Position numbers and translations under genes: made by a program | The notes under the pieces: generated by a model | Database searches by the model: none | The model's input: the letters and a program-made list of their open reading frames with translations, nothing else | Told to the model about the DNA's origin: nothing | From: Flavobacterium psychrophilum | Lineage (GTDB): Bacteria; Bacteroidota; Bacteroidia; Flavobacteriales; Flavobacteriaceae | Reading direction: 5' to 3' | Length of the DNA stretch: 18,995 nt | Assembly (NCBI GenBank): GCA_945860385.1 | Contig: CAMAQD010000037.1 | Location: forward strand, 1 to 18,995 | Shown: positions 6,518 to 15,044 of the stretch, in pieces | How the letters are laid out: every line of letters begins with the position of its first letter | Numbering within the stretch: position 1 is the first letter of the stretch

Positions 6518-7327
6518 ATGCAAGAAAATAGTTTGAGAAAGATGCAGGATGCAGATTTTTTGTATAAAAAGATTGTTGCTATGTCCTCTTCGTTTTTTAT
6601 TGACGATACTATTGGTGAAATAGAGCGATTTAGAGAAGAAGCTAATCTATTGCTCAACGGAATAAGAGGCACCGATGCCGTTATTGGGATCTTTGACCAC
6701 CTCAACTACAATCCAGTTCTAGAAGTAGGAGAAAAAGAATTTTGGGGTGATCTTCCCGAGGTGCCTCAAGCAGAACGAATGGTTCAGATTATGAGCTTGC
6801 TTGAAAAAGAGTATTTGCTTTTTTTTACAGAATCCGTAAAGTGGTTTACCGGAGTATTGGAGGAAATTCCTTTTGCTCACAGAATGAATATACAAATATT
6901 TCACTGTGGCATCAGATACAAACTTTTGGACGGCAAACCCATTTGCCTTTTTTCTAAAGGTTCTCCTATTCATTACAATGAAAACAGGAAATTCAACTAT
7001 ACTTTCAATTATGTACAAAACATAAATCATCTTCTTAAAAAGAATTTTGGGTATTATTGGATACGGATTTCTCACGGAGAAAACAACGAATTTGTTCATA
7101 CTTTTCATTCACAGGATAAACTGTATTCCAATAAAGATTTATTGTCTGTACGGGAAAAAGAGATTTTAAAACTAATAGCGGATGATTTGGACACCAAAGA
7201 GATAGCCGAAAAATTATTTATCAGTGTAAATACTGTTGGCAATCACCGGAGCAAAATGATAGATAAATTGGGAGTTAGAGACACAACGGCATTAGTACAA
7301 ATGGCAAAAATGGCAGGGATGATTTAA
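6518..7327 (+). CDS. LuxR-family transcriptional regulator
   Basis: 269 residues from the ATG at 6518. The reading frame stays open upstream to a TTG at 6443, but that codon lies upstream of the promoter. Residues 208-269 are a LuxR/GerE helix-turn-helix: LLSVREKEILKLIADDLDTK, then EIAEKLFISVNTVGNHRSKM with the usual TV..HR recognition helix. The N-terminal 200 residues look like a PAS-type sensor fold (for example the GIRYKLLDGKPICLFSKGSP strand pair near 135-155), as in many flavobacterial LuxR-like regulators. There is no receiver domain with a phosphorylatable aspartate motif and no transmembrane segment, so it probably senses a cytoplasmic signal. The target genes are unknown. It converges on ccsBA, with two hairpins between them. 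Confidence 0.85.
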   Translation: MQENSLRKMQDADFLYKKIVAMSSSFFIDDTIGEIERFREEANLLLNGIRGTDAVIGIFDHLNYNPVLEVGEKEFWGDLPEVPQAERMVQIMSLLEKEYLLFFTESVKWFTGVLEEIPFAHRMNIQIFHCGIRYKLLDGKPICLFSKGSPIHYNENRKFNYTFNYVQNINHLLKKNFGYYWIRISHGENNEFVHTFHSQDKLYSNKDLLSVREKEILKLIADDLDTKEIAEKLFISVNTVGNHRSKMIDKLGVRDTTALVQMAKMAGMI

Positions 7328-7448
7328 AAATAATTACTTTGTTTATAAACTAGGATTTCTACTTACAAAAGTTTTTGGCTATTCAATTTCAAAAGATTTA
7401 ATTATTGAATTATTTTACTAAACTTCTCTAGAATAGCTGTCAAAAGAT

Positions 7449-7501
7449 ATTCCTTAAATGAAGGAATAAAAAAAAGTTCAACTTTGCAGTTGAACTTTTT
7501 T
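7449..7501. terminator. Terminator hairpins between luxR-type gene and ccsBA
   Basis: The main hairpin has a 14-bp perfect stem: AAAAAAGTTCAACT (7470-7483), loop TTGC, then AGTTGAACTTTTTT (7488-7501). A-runs on one side and T-runs on the other let it work in both directions. A smaller hairpin, ATTCCTT/AAGGAAT (7449-7455 with 7461-7467), sits just before it. Confidence 0.88.
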
Positions 7502-7518
7502 ATGGAATACTATTTAAT

Positions 7519-10500
7519 CTACTTCTTATAATATTTTCTAGCTTTTGGATAGGTAATAGCACCAAATACTGTTATTGTTGCCAGTGAATACCAAATCCAA
7601 TTCAATGAATGCGCTTCGCCACTTGCGTAGGAATGTAAACCTACTAAGTGAAAATTGACTCCAAAATAGGTAAACAAAATAGAAACAAAAGCAAAAATAC
7701 TCATCAGGTTGAATACCCATTTTCCTCTTAAAGCAGGAACAAAGCGGGAGTGAATCACAAAAGCATATACCATAATACTAATTAATGCCCAAGTTTCTTT
7801 AGGATCCCAGCCCCAGTAACGACCCCAACTTTCGTTGGCCCATTGTCCTCCAAGGAAATTACCGATGGTGAGCATTATCAATCCAATAGTCAATGCCATC
7901 TCGTTGATGTATGTTATTTCCTTGATATTCAACTCCATTTTGGTTTTATTTTTTTCATTGGTAAATAAAATAAGAATAAGAGAAACAATTCCTAAAATCA
8001 TTCCCAAAGCAAATGGCCCGTAGCTCGCCACAATAATCGCTACGTGAATCATTAACCAATAGGAATTCAATACCGGTTGCAAATTGCCTATTTCAGGATC
8101 GATCCAGTTCATATAAGCCGCAGTCAAAATCATTGCAGCCACAAAAGCAGAAGAAGCTACAGTAAGCTTGGATTTGCGGTCGAAAGCCAAACCAAAAAAC
8201 ATGGTAGCCCAAGCTACATAAATTATTGATTCATAGGCATTACTCCAAGGTGCGTGACCTGAAATGTACCAGCGGGCAATTAATGCAAAAGTATGCAGGG
8301 CAAAAAGTAACCCAATTACAACATGCATTGTGTTGACTGCATATTCGAGAAATTTTCTTTCTTTGAATATTTTTAGAATGGTAAAAAGAAGCATCAAAAT
8401 AGCCGCATACATATACCAATACGGCAACTTTTGGAATACATCGTATTTGTTATACAAAATTTCGGATGTAATTTTCTGGTCGCTTGGCAACACTTTACTA
8501 CCATATTTCTTTTGAAAACCGCTAATACTCTCTAACAAGCCATCAGCTTGACTGTAATCTTTAGAAGCGGAAGCTTTTTCCAATTCTGAAAAATACATTT
8601 GCAAAATATTTTGAGTATAAGTTGCCGCCATTCCTTTCATCCCTGAATTAGCTAGTTCTGGGAAAGAAACCCATTTGCTATTGGGATCTTCCGGAATCGG
8701 AAAAATTTTCATAATCGTGCCGCTTAGCGCCGATTCCATTAAATTTACTTTCTTGTCGGTTTCAATAAAATCCTTTTCAAATTGGTTTGGATTCGCTGCT
8801 TTGTAGGCTGCATCAAGATAGGGTAACAATTTATAATTTCCTTTGTTGTCAAAAAAGTCTAAAAATGAAGCGAATTTTTTTTCTGCATCAATACCTATAA
8901 TCTTACGAATGCTATCATTTCCTGATTTTATATAAATCAGTGGTGCTTGAATCCAAATATTGCCTCCCTGAGTCATCGACAGAAACACTTGGTCAGAATT
9001 CATTCCTTTGTATGAATTCTCGTGGCTTACTTTACGCAATAATTCAGAGGCAAATGTATTTATAGGTTTCATTCTGCCCCCAGCATCCTGCACAATTAAT
9101 CTACCGAATTTGGCTGCGTGTTCCTCAGAAACTTTGCGTTTTTCGATTACAGAATCTATTTGCTTGTCAGACAAAAACTGTGCATTATTATGATTCTGTG
9201 CAAAAGCTCCAAAACTCAAAAACAGCAACACTAGCGTCACTAAATTAGCTTTTTTAGTTTTCACCACTTCTAGTTTTCGTTTTAAATCGGCAAAGCGAGA
9301 ATGTTTGGTAAACATAATGGCCATTAAGGCAAAAAACAACATAAAATATCCAAAATAAGTTACCATTGTTCCCCAATAATCATGGCTTACTGATAAAACA
9401 GTTCCCATTTCATCCGGGTCGAATGAGGATTGAAAAAAGCGATAGCCTTCATAATCCAGAATATTATTCATAAAGATTCGAGCATCAAAAACTTCGCTTT
9501 TATTTCTAACCGTTACCTGGCTTTCGAAAGAAGAAAAACTACGTTCCGTTCCAGGATATTTCTGGGCTATAAAATCATTCAATTTGATGTTAAAAGGTAA
9601 ATTATATACTTTATTTCCGTAGAAAAAAGTGTAGTCAATTTTCCCGATTTTTACGGTTTGAGATTGACCTACTAGGCCTTTAGTTCCAATTAATGTTATT
9701 ATTTTTTCCTGACCATCGGCGGTTAATTTTACTGTTAACGCATCGTTGTGTTCTTTGGCTTTGTAATCATTAGTTGCATCATATCCGATATTTCCTTTAA
9801 TGGCTGGTTCAGGAAATACAATTCTCATATCACCAATGGAATACAGGGAACGCATCATTAAAGGTTGCACTATATCTTTGGCAACTTTGCCCTTCAATTT
9901 GTCGGCCATTCGCATAAACTCCCCTTCAAATGGGGTTTGAATGGTGGAAATACTATCGTTTATGGTAATGTTTATGGCGCCTTGAGTAAATTTATTTAAG
10001 GCAAAAAGGGTATTGTGCACGTTTTGAACTTCGCCTTCTTTCAAAAAATGTTCTTCCCGTCCGCCTTGTCCAGCTTCGACCATTTTAAAAAGTAAACTGC
10101 CTTTAGCATCGGGTTTAATTACTTCTTTGGCACCCAATAAGAAGTTTACATATTTTACCTCAAATTTGGAGTCTGCAAATTGGTCTGAAATAGAAAAATT
10201 ATTATTGGTCACCGGCGACAGCAATAATGGTTTTTCAAAAACTCTGCGTTTCATTCCTCCTTGATACTCGCCATCTACATTTACAGTAAGGTACATTTTA
10301 TCGGAATAAAATACATTTTCGGTATTGCCCTCACGAATCGGCATCATTCCTTCATAACTGATATAACGGGTAATAAAAGCACCAGCGATTATAAAAACAA
10401 AAGACAAATGCAGCATCAGCGTTGCCCATTTTTCTTTTCGTAATAAATTATAGCGCTTGATGTTTCCGATGAAATTGATCATAAAAACTAACATGATTCC

Positions 10501-10656
10501 TTCGAACCACCAGGCATTATACACCCAAATTCGGGCCGTATCTGTATTGTATTTGCTTTCGATAAAGGTTCCCGCTCCCATTGCAATTGCAAAAGTCAGG
10601 AAAAGCATCGCCATCAACCGTGTGGAAAATAAAAAGGAAGTTAATTTATTAATCAT
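7519..10656 (-). CDS. ccsBA: Fused cytochrome c biogenesis protein ResB-CcsA (System II haem ligation)
   Basis: A 1045-residue membrane protein. The N-terminal ResB/CcsB part (about 1-450) has membrane helices near 13-30, 50-64, 80-97 and 430-450 around a large periplasmic domain. A linker with another helix (472-486) leads to a second periplasmic domain (about 487-745). The C-terminal CcsA part (about 746-1045) has eight or so helices. The WWD haem-handling motif is intact: W944, W948, W950, D951, E954, W956. Likely haem-ligating histidines are H83 (ResB helix), H871 (helix), and H801 and H1008 flanking the WWD loop. The protein exports haem and attaches it to CxxCH motifs of apocytochromes c on the outer face of the membrane. 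At least two such cytochromes are encoded at 14048-14443 and 18605-18988. The fused form is usual in Bacteroidota; the gene appears to be transcribed alone. Confidence 0.95.
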   Translation of the reverse strand: MINKLTSFLFSTRLMAMLFLTFAIAMGAGTFIESKYNTDTARIWVYNAWWFEGIMLVFMINFIGNIKRYNLLRKEKWATLMLHLSFVFIIAGAFITRYISYEGMMPIREGNTENVFYSDKMYLTVNVDGEYQGGMKRRVFEKPLLLSPVTNNNFSISDQFADSKFEVKYVNFLLGAKEVIKPDAKGSLLFKMVEAGQGGREEHFLKEGEVQNVHNTLFALNKFTQGAINITINDSISTIQTPFEGEFMRMADKLKGKVAKDIVQPLMMRSLYSIGDMRIVFPEPAIKGNIGYDATNDYKAKEHNDALTVKLTADGQEKIITLIGTKGLVGQSQTVKIGKIDYTFFYGNKVYNLPFNIKLNDFIAQKYPGTERSFSSFESQVTVRNKSEVFDARIFMNNILDYEGYRFFQSSFDPDEMGTVLSVSHDYWGTMVTYFGYFMLFFALMAIMFTKHSRFADLKRKLEVVKTKKANLVTLVLLFLSFGAFAQNHNNAQFLSDKQIDSVIEKRKVSEEHAAKFGRLIVQDAGGRMKPINTFASELLRKVSHENSYKGMNSDQVFLSMTQGGNIWIQAPLIYIKSGNDSIRKIIGIDAEKKFASFLDFFDNKGNYKLLPYLDAAYKAANPNQFEKDFIETDKKVNLMESALSGTIMKIFPIPEDPNSKWVSFPELANSGMKGMAATYTQNILQMYFSELEKASASKDYSQADGLLESISGFQKKYGSKVLPSDQKITSEILYNKYDVFQKLPYWYMYAAILMLLFTILKIFKERKFLEYAVNTMHVVIGLLFALHTFALIARWYISGHAPWSNAYESIIYVAWATMFFGLAFDRKSKLTVASSAFVAAMILTAAYMNWIDPEIGNLQPVLNSYWLMIHVAIIVASYGPFALGMILGIVSLILILFTNEKNKTKMELNIKEITYINEMALTIGLIMLTIGNFLGGQWANESWGRYWGWDPKETWALISIMVYAFVIHSRFVPALRGKWVFNLMSIFAFVSILFTYFGVNFHLVGLHSYASGEAHSLNWIWYSLATITVFGAITYPKARKYYKK

Positions 10657-10688
10657 CTGTAGGAATTTACATTTTTAAAAAGTCTTGC

Positions 10689-10696
10689 CAAAAATA
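10689..10696 (-). promoter_or_regulatory. Possible -7 element for ccsBA
   Basis: Read on the minus strand this is TATTTTTG, matching TAnnTTTG, 32 bp upstream of the ccsBA start. I see no TTG at the expected -33 spacing, so confidence is limited. Confidence 0.35.
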
Positions 10697-10842
10697 ACTA
10701 AAATAGTTGAATAGTCCCGTTTAGCATTTGTTAATTTAATCCAAAATTAAGGCATTTACAACAGTATAAAAATGATATTTGACAGGTTTTAATTAATAAA
10801 TCAAATGCTATTTATTGTATCTACTTTTATTTTATTTTTTAT

Positions 10843-10850
10843 TAATTTTG
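10843..10850 (+). promoter_or_regulatory. -7 promoter element abutting the DUF2520 start codon
   Basis: TAATTTTG matches the TAnnTTTG -7 box and ends only 4 bases before the ATG at 10855. Transcription would start at or next to the ATG, giving a leaderless or nearly leaderless mRNA. The nearest upstream TTG (10815-10817) is 25 bp away, longer than the usual spacer. Confidence 0.5.
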
Positions 10851-10854
10851 CGGT

Positions 10855-11616
10855 ATGATAAAAGTTGTTATTATCGGTTCCGGAAATGTGGCCCATCATT
10901 TGATTGAGGCTTTTGCCAAAAGCGCAACAATCGAAGTGATTCAAGTGTTTGCCAGGCAAAAAGAAAGTGTAACTCCCTTATTCGATTCCAATAAAATTAT
11001 TTCTACTTATACCGATTTGGCCTCAGCCGATTTATACATCATTGCCGTTTCCGATGATGCTATTGCTTCAGTTTCCTCTCAATTGCCTTTTGAAAATCGC
11101 CTTGTTGTTCATACTTCAGGAGCCGTATCTATGAATTCTTTGGATTCCAATAACAGGAAAGGAATTTTTTATCCTTTACAAACATTTTCAAAAAACAAAG
11201 CCGTTGATTTCAGAACCATTCCCATTTGTTTAGAAAGCGAAAATGAAACCGATTTGGAATTATTAAAGAATGTGGCTGAATCTATTTCTAATTCAGTCTT
11301 CGAAATCAATTCGCAGCAACGAAAAGCATTACACGTTTCGGCTGTTTTTGTCAATAATTTTGTGAATCATTTGTACCAAATTGGCCATGAAATTTGCATT
11401 GGAAATAATGTTCCTTTCGAAATCTTAAAACCCTTACTTTTGGAAACGGCAAATAAGGTGATGACACTTGCACCAAAAGAGGCGCAAACAGGTCCTGCAA
11501 AACGCAATGACAGCAAGACTATTGCAACTCATTTGGATTTTTTATCCAATAAAAATCACGCAACAATTTATAAAATACTAACCCAATCTATACAAAATAA
11601 TGGCAAAGAGTTATAA
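10855..11616 (+). CDS. Rossmann-fold DUF2520 protein (putative NAD(P)-dependent oxidoreductase)
   Basis: 253 residues. An N-terminal Rossmann fold (about 1-115) begins with VVIIGSGNVAHHL (4-16), the dinucleotide-binding GxGxxA loop, followed by LYIIAVSDDAI and a VVHTSGAVS strand-loop typical of ProC/6-phosphogluconate-dehydrogenase relatives. The C-terminal half (about 125-250) is the helical DUF2520 domain with the conserved FYPLQTFSK segment and a late TGPAKRND motif. The substrate is unknown. In many Bacteroidota this gene precedes a KdsC-like phosphatase, as here, where the reading frames overlap by 17 bases. That points to co-expression but does not settle its reaction. The start is firm, because the protein begins at the first beta strand. 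Confidence 0.9.
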   Translation: MIKVVIIGSGNVAHHLIEAFAKSATIEVIQVFARQKESVTPLFDSNKIISTYTDLASADLYIIAVSDDAIASVSSQLPFENRLVVHTSGAVSMNSLDSNNRKGIFYPLQTFSKNKAVDFRTIPICLESENETDLELLKNVAESISNSVFEINSQQRKALHVSAVFVNNFVNHLYQIGHEICIGNNVPFEILKPLLLETANKVMTLAPKEAQTGPAKRNDSKTIATHLDFLSNKNHATIYKILTQSIQNNGKEL

Positions 11617-12127
11617 AGAATTAATGAACGACATCACCACATTTATTTTCGATGTTGATGGCGTTCTTACGGATAGTTCCGTTTTCGTTACCAATGAAGG
11701 CGAAATCCTTCGAACCATGAATATCCGAGACGGGTATGCCTTGAAAGCGGCCGTAGAAAGCGGTTACAATGTATGTGTCATCTCCGGAGGTAGCAACGAA
11801 GGGGTTCGGGTCCGCTTGAGAAATCTTGGCATAACCGACATTCATCTTGGTTGCCCGGACAAAGTCGCAACTTATCAAGAATATATTGAACTTTACGATA
11901 TCCAACCTGAACAAGTGATGTATATGGGAGATGATATTCCGGATTTTCATGTGATGAAATTAGTAGGTTTGCCTATTTGCCCGCAAGATGCGAGTCCTGA
12001 AATCAAAGCTATTTCTAAATATATTTCACATAAAAGCGGAGGAAAAGGCGCTGTTCGCGAAGTTATCGAACAAGTGATGAAAGTGCACGGAAAGTGGAAT
12101 CTTCATTTTGATGGGAAACTGGATTAG
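11600..12127 (+). CDS. KdsC-like HAD phosphatase
   Basis: 175 residues, the length of 3-deoxy-D-manno-octulosonate 8-phosphate (KDO-8-P) phosphatases, which lack a cap domain and work as tetramers. HAD motif I is FDVDGVLTD (17-25) with nucleophile D18 and acid/base D20. Motif II is ISGGSN (61-66), motif III is K88, and motif IV is GDDIPD (110-115). KdsC releases phosphate from KDO-8-P in the synthesis of KDO for lipopolysaccharide. The family also includes related sugar-phosphate phosphatases, so the substrate is probable rather than proven. It overlaps the DUF2520 gene by 17 bases and is presumably co-translated with it. An internal ATG at 11624 is possible but would leave almost no residues before the first strand. 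Confidence 0.85.
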   Translation: MAKSYKELMNDITTFIFDVDGVLTDSSVFVTNEGEILRTMNIRDGYALKAAVESGYNVCVISGGSNEGVRVRLRNLGITDIHLGCPDKVATYQEYIELYDIQPEQVMYMGDDIPDFHVMKLVGLPICPQDASPEIKAISKYISHKSGGKGAVREVIEQVMKVHGKWNLHFDGKLD

Positions 12128-12162
12128 TATTAAGACTGAAGAACTAAGTATTAAGTATTAAG
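12127..12162 (+). repeat. Three copies of GTATTAAG after the KdsC-like gene
   Basis: GTATTAAG occurs at 12127-12134, 12148-12155 and 12155-12162, the last two sharing one base. This short AT-rich repeat fills part of the 105-bp gap before the next gene. No function is evident, and the gap holds no clear terminator. Confidence 0.5.
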
Positions 12163-12232
12163 ACAATAACTAGCTAAAAAAATCCAAACCAAAAACCTAC
12201 TTCCTAATTACACAAAACCTACTACACAAAAA

Positions 12233-12886
12233 ATGATAAAAACCGTAATTTTCGATATGGATGGCGTAATTGTTGATACCGAACCCGTTCATAGTTATGC
12301 CTATTTTCAACATTTTGCCGAATTAAACATTGCTGTTTCTAAGGATATGTTTACTTCTTTTATGGGAAATTCGACCCGAAATACTTTTCAGAAACTAAAA
12401 GAATTATTCCCAATTGATGGCGAAGTCGAAGATTTAATTCAAAGAAAACGAACCCTGTTTAACGATGCTTTCGACAGTAAAGAAGATTTGTATTTAATAG
12501 CAGGTGTTGAACAATTAATTCAAGATTTACACCGAAACGGAATGCAGCTGATATTGGCTTCCTCAGCGGCAAAAGTAACTATTGAACGTGTTTTCAAGCG
12601 ATTTAATTTACATCAATATTTTACTCATATTGTGAGTGGTGAAGATTTTCCAGACTCAAAACCGCATCCGGCGATTTTTGAATTCGCAGCAGGTTTATCA
12701 ATTGCACCTAAGGAAAATTGTATCGTTATAGAAGATAGTACTAATGGTATCCGAGCAGCAAAAGCAGCTGGTCTTTTTTGTGTGGGTTACAATAGTGAAA
12801 ATTCGAAACTTCAGGATTTGTCTATGGCCGATGTAGTTGTAGAAAATTTAGACGAATTAAGTTTTAAAATAATCTCTAAATACTAA
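12233..12886 (+). CDS. HAD hydrolase, beta-phosphoglucomutase-like
   Basis: 217 residues, HAD subfamily with a helical C1 cap. Motif I is FDMDGVIVDTEP (7-18) with D8 and D10. The cap occupies about 16-90. Motif II is LASSAAK (108-114), motif III is K143 in SKPHP, and motif IV is IEDSTNGIRAAKAAG (166-180) with E167 and D168. Members include beta-phosphoglucomutases and phosphatases of small sugar phosphates, pseudouridine monophosphate and similar metabolites. The specificity cannot be read here. It is on the same strand as the KdsC-like gene, 105 bp downstream, and might share its transcript. Confidence 0.88.
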   Translation: MIKTVIFDMDGVIVDTEPVHSYAYFQHFAELNIAVSKDMFTSFMGNSTRNTFQKLKELFPIDGEVEDLIQRKRTLFNDAFDSKEDLYLIAGVEQLIQDLHRNGMQLILASSAAKVTIERVFKRFNLHQYFTHIVSGEDFPDSKPHPAIFEFAAGLSIAPKENCIVIEDSTNGIRAAKAAGLFCVGYNSENSKLQDLSMADVVVENLDELSFKIISKY

Positions 12887-12931
12887 TTTTCAAATTAAGT
12901 AATATTTAACATTTTTAATGCGTTGAATTTG

Positions 12932-12939
12932 TAATTTTG
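12932..12939 (+). promoter_or_regulatory. -7 promoter element for the DUF2911 gene
   Basis: TAATTTTG matches TAnnTTTG and lies 21 bp before the ATG at 12961, giving a leader of roughly 15 bases. An in-frame TTG at 12937 overlaps this element and so cannot be the translation start. No TTG is seen at the -33 position. Confidence 0.55.
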
Positions 12940-12960
12940 AACAAATCTAAATTAAACACT

Positions 12961-13806
12961 ATGAAAAAGATTATTTTTGTTTTAGCAATGATTATTGCAA
13001 ATTATGTTACCGAGGCTCAGGTGAAAACTCCTCAACCTAGCCCAAAATCAACAATAATGCAAGTAGTTGGTTTAACCAATGTTGAAATTGTTTATTCAAG
13101 ACCGAGTGCAAAAGGTAGAGATGTATTCAATAACTTGGTTCCTTATGGTAAATTATGGAGAACCGGAGCCAATGAAAACACTACTATTTCCTTTAGCGAC
13201 GATGTAGTGATTGATGGAAAAACATTACCTAAAGGAAAATATGCCCTTTATACCACTCCAAGAGCGGACAATTGGGAAATTATCTTCTACACAGCAACTG
13301 ACAATTGGGGAAATCCAGAAAATTGGGACGAGACAAAAGTAGCCTTGAAAACCACTGTGAAATCAGAGCATATCGATAGAATGGTCGAAAGTTTTACTAT
13401 TGGAATTAATAATTTAGATAATAATTTTGCTCATTTAGAATTGTCTTGGGAGAAAACTATAGTTGCTATTAAATTTGAAGTCCCTACCGCAAAAATGGCT
13501 ATGGCTAGTATTGACAAAACATTAGCTGGACCAGGTGCTGGAGATTATTTCTCCTCAGCACAGTATTTATTTCAGTCTAACGGTGATTTGACCAAAGCTT
13601 TGACTTATGTCAATAAAGCTTTAGAAATGAGCAAAGATAAACCGTTCTGGTACAACCGTCAAAAATCGTTGATTCAAGCCAAACTAGGGGATAAAAACGG
13701 AGCTATTGAAACGGCTAAAGTTTCTCTTGCGGCTGCAGAAGCGGCTAAGAATCAAGATTATGTGAAAATGAATAAAGAAAGTATTGCTGAGTGGAGTAAA
13801 AAATAA
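12961..13806 (+). CDS. Secreted DUF2911 domain protein
   Basis: 281 residues from the ATG at 12961. Residues 1-20 are a signal peptide ending TEAQ. Residues about 30-170 are the DUF2911 domain, recognised by VEIVYSRPSAKGRDVF (41-56), LVPYGKLWRTGANENTTI (59-76), DGKTLPKGKYALYT (85-98) and a WEIIFY/DNWG pair. The last 85 residues (about 195-281) are helical and TPR-like (DLTKALTYVNKALE, then NGAIETAKVSLAAAE). DUF2911 proteins are common secreted proteins of Bacteroidota with no function known to me. The gene appears to be a single transcription unit, with its own -7 box and a strong terminator at 13830. Confidence 0.88.
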   Translation: MKKIIFVLAMIIANYVTEAQVKTPQPSPKSTIMQVVGLTNVEIVYSRPSAKGRDVFNNLVPYGKLWRTGANENTTISFSDDVVIDGKTLPKGKYALYTTPRADNWEIIFYTATDNWGNPENWDETKVALKTTVKSEHIDRMVESFTIGINNLDNNFAHLELSWEKTIVAIKFEVPTAKMAMASIDKTLAGPGAGDYFSSAQYLFQSNGDLTKALTYVNKALEMSKDKPFWYNRQKSLIQAKLGDKNGAIETAKVSLAAAEAAKNQDYVKMNKESIAEWSKK

Positions 13807-13829
13807 TTGCTGCATACTACTTTAATACG

Positions 13830-13866
13830 AAATCCTGTTTGAGCCTTTTCAAACAGGATTTTTTTT
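13830..13866 (+). terminator. Intrinsic terminator of the DUF2911 gene
   Basis: A 13-bp perfect stem, AAATCCTGTTTGA (13830-13842) with TCAAACAGGATTT (13849-13861), 6-base loop, followed by five further T residues. It lies 23 bp after the stop codon. Confidence 0.92.
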
Positions 13867-13994
13867 GCCTTACAATTGCTTACACAAAATAAAAGGAAAC
13901 TAAAATAATGGATTAGCTTCTATTCCTATTTGGTATTATTTTACAAGTAAAAATGATCTTCTCTAAAAACTCATGTTCTCTAAGTTATTTGCAC

Positions 13995-14025
13995 AAAAAA
14001 AGGGCTTGATTACTCAGGCCCTTTT
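13995..14025 (-). terminator. Intrinsic terminator of the ferredoxin-NrfD-cytochrome operon
   Basis: On the minus strand the stem pairs AAAAGGGC.TGA with TCA.GCCCTTTT (13998-14009 with 14014-14025, including one G-T pair) over a 4-base loop. A run of seven T residues ends it. It sits 22 bp after the stop of the cytochrome c gene, the last of four co-directional genes. Confidence 0.9.
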
Positions 14026-14047
14026 CTATAGTATTCTATATAAACTA

Positions 14048-14443
14048 TTATTTCATAGTTCTCATATAAGCAACTAATTGCCAAATTTCTCCGTCACTTA
14101 ATTTTTCTTTGTAAGAAGGCATTGGTTTTCTACCTATTTTGGTATAATAAAACAAAGAACCATCAGATTTTGATTGAAATTCTTTAGACGAAAAATCGCC
14201 ACAAGAAATGTCAATTTTTTCTGCTTTAGGTCCGTCGCCTAAACCTTTTACACCGTGACAAGATTTGCAATTGGTTCCCCAGAGAGCCTTACCAGCAGCA
14301 GCGTCAACACCAGCTGGACTTTTTTTGCCAGCATCTGCAGCAGGAACTTTCCATTCTTTTCCTTTTGGTTTTGCCTGAGCGTTAGAAGTTTGGGTGAACA
14401 TAAAGGCTGCCATAATTGCTACCCCAAAAAAGATTTTTTTCAT
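14048..14443 (-). CDS. Periplasmic monohaem cytochrome c
   Basis: 131 residues. A signal peptide (1-24) ends in NAQA. One haem site, C59-K-S-C62-H63, sits in the class I setting (GKALWGTNCKSCHGVKGLGDG). A probable axial Met108 lies in GRKPMPSYKEKLSD, and the closing helix IWQLVAYMRTMK completes the fold. It would shuttle electrons in the periplasm and be matured by the CcsBA system. It is the last gene of the operon with the ferredoxin and NrfD subunits, so it is the likely electron acceptor or donor of that membrane complex. A 15-residue Lys/Pro-rich linker precedes the haem domain. An extra Cys81 is present, with no obvious role. Confidence 0.93.
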   Translation of the reverse strand: MKKIFFGVAIMAAFMFTQTSNAQAKPKGKEWKVPAADAGKKSPAGVDAAAGKALWGTNCKSCHGVKGLGDGPKAEKIDISCGDFSSKEFQSKSDGSLFYYTKIGRKPMPSYKEKLSDGEIWQLVAYMRTMK

Positions 14444-14479
14444 GATTTCGAATTTTAATATTAATACTTGTTTTAAATG

Positions 14480-15037
14480 TTACTCTTTAATTTCTTGAAT
14501 TTTTCCTAATTTTTTTATTTTGAAAACCTGTAAGACAGCGAACAATAAAGTCCCCCATATCAAGCCTAAAATTACTAGCGAAATTGCTATAAAATATATT
14601 GGAGCTCTATCACGTCCTGCAGAAAAAGAACGCTCATCTATATTTGAGTTATCAGTTACAACAACCGTGCCCCAATTCACTTCTCCGCTCGTTTCTGTGT
14701 CCATATAGTTTTCATCTTCAACTATACTAGCAAATATAGTTAATTTTCCGTTTTTAGACGGAATATCATTAGGAAATTCAAATGTGGCAACTCCTGTTGA
14801 ATCTGTAGCTATAGGATCACCAATGGGCAACTTAGCAAACAATCTTTTGACCGATAATTTTACGGGCAGTTCGATTACAGGTTGTCCTTCTGAGGTCACA
14901 AAAGCTTTACAAACGTTGAGCGAATCTATTTTTTCAAAAGTTAGGGTGATTTTTGCTTCTTTATCCTGAGCGAATGAAGTTGATGTGGTAAACAAAATCA
15001 TTAAGCAAGCGACTAAGAAAAAGTTATATTTTTTCAT
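14480..15037 (-). CDS. Membrane-anchored periplasmic protein of unknown family
   Basis: 185 residues that I do not recognise by name. Residues 1-23 are a signal peptide (ending FAQ). Residues about 25-130 are beta-rich, with spacing reminiscent of Ig-like or carboxypeptidase-regulatory domains (EGQPVIELPVKLSV, then TDSTGVATFEFP). Residues about 147-172 are one membrane helix, followed by a basic tail (KIKKLGK). It would be anchored in the inner membrane with the domain in the periplasm. It lies 7 bp after the NrfD-type gene and 36 bp before the cytochrome c gene, so it is likely a structural subunit of that complex, perhaps docking the cytochrome. I see no haem or Fe-S motif; Cys43 is its only cysteine outside the leader. 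Confidence 0.8.
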   Translation of the reverse strand: MKKYNFFLVACLMILFTTSTSFAQDKEAKITLTFEKIDSLNVCKAFVTSEGQPVIELPVKLSVKRLFAKLPIGDPIATDSTGVATFEFPNDIPSKNGKLTIFASIVEDENYMDTETSGEVNWGTVVVTDNSNIDERSFSAGRDRAPIYFIAISLVILGLIWGTLLFAVLQVFKIKKLGKIQEIKE

Positions 15038-15044
15038 CTTTAAA

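Noticed and set aside
12127..12162. GTATTAAG copies as a CRISPR or mobile-element end
   Set aside because: The units are 8 bp with no regular spacers, no flanking inverted repeats and no transposase or cas gene.
12937..12960. In-frame TTG start for the DUF2911 gene
   Set aside because: The TTG lies inside the TAATTTTG promoter element; the ATG at 12961 gives a normal signal peptide.
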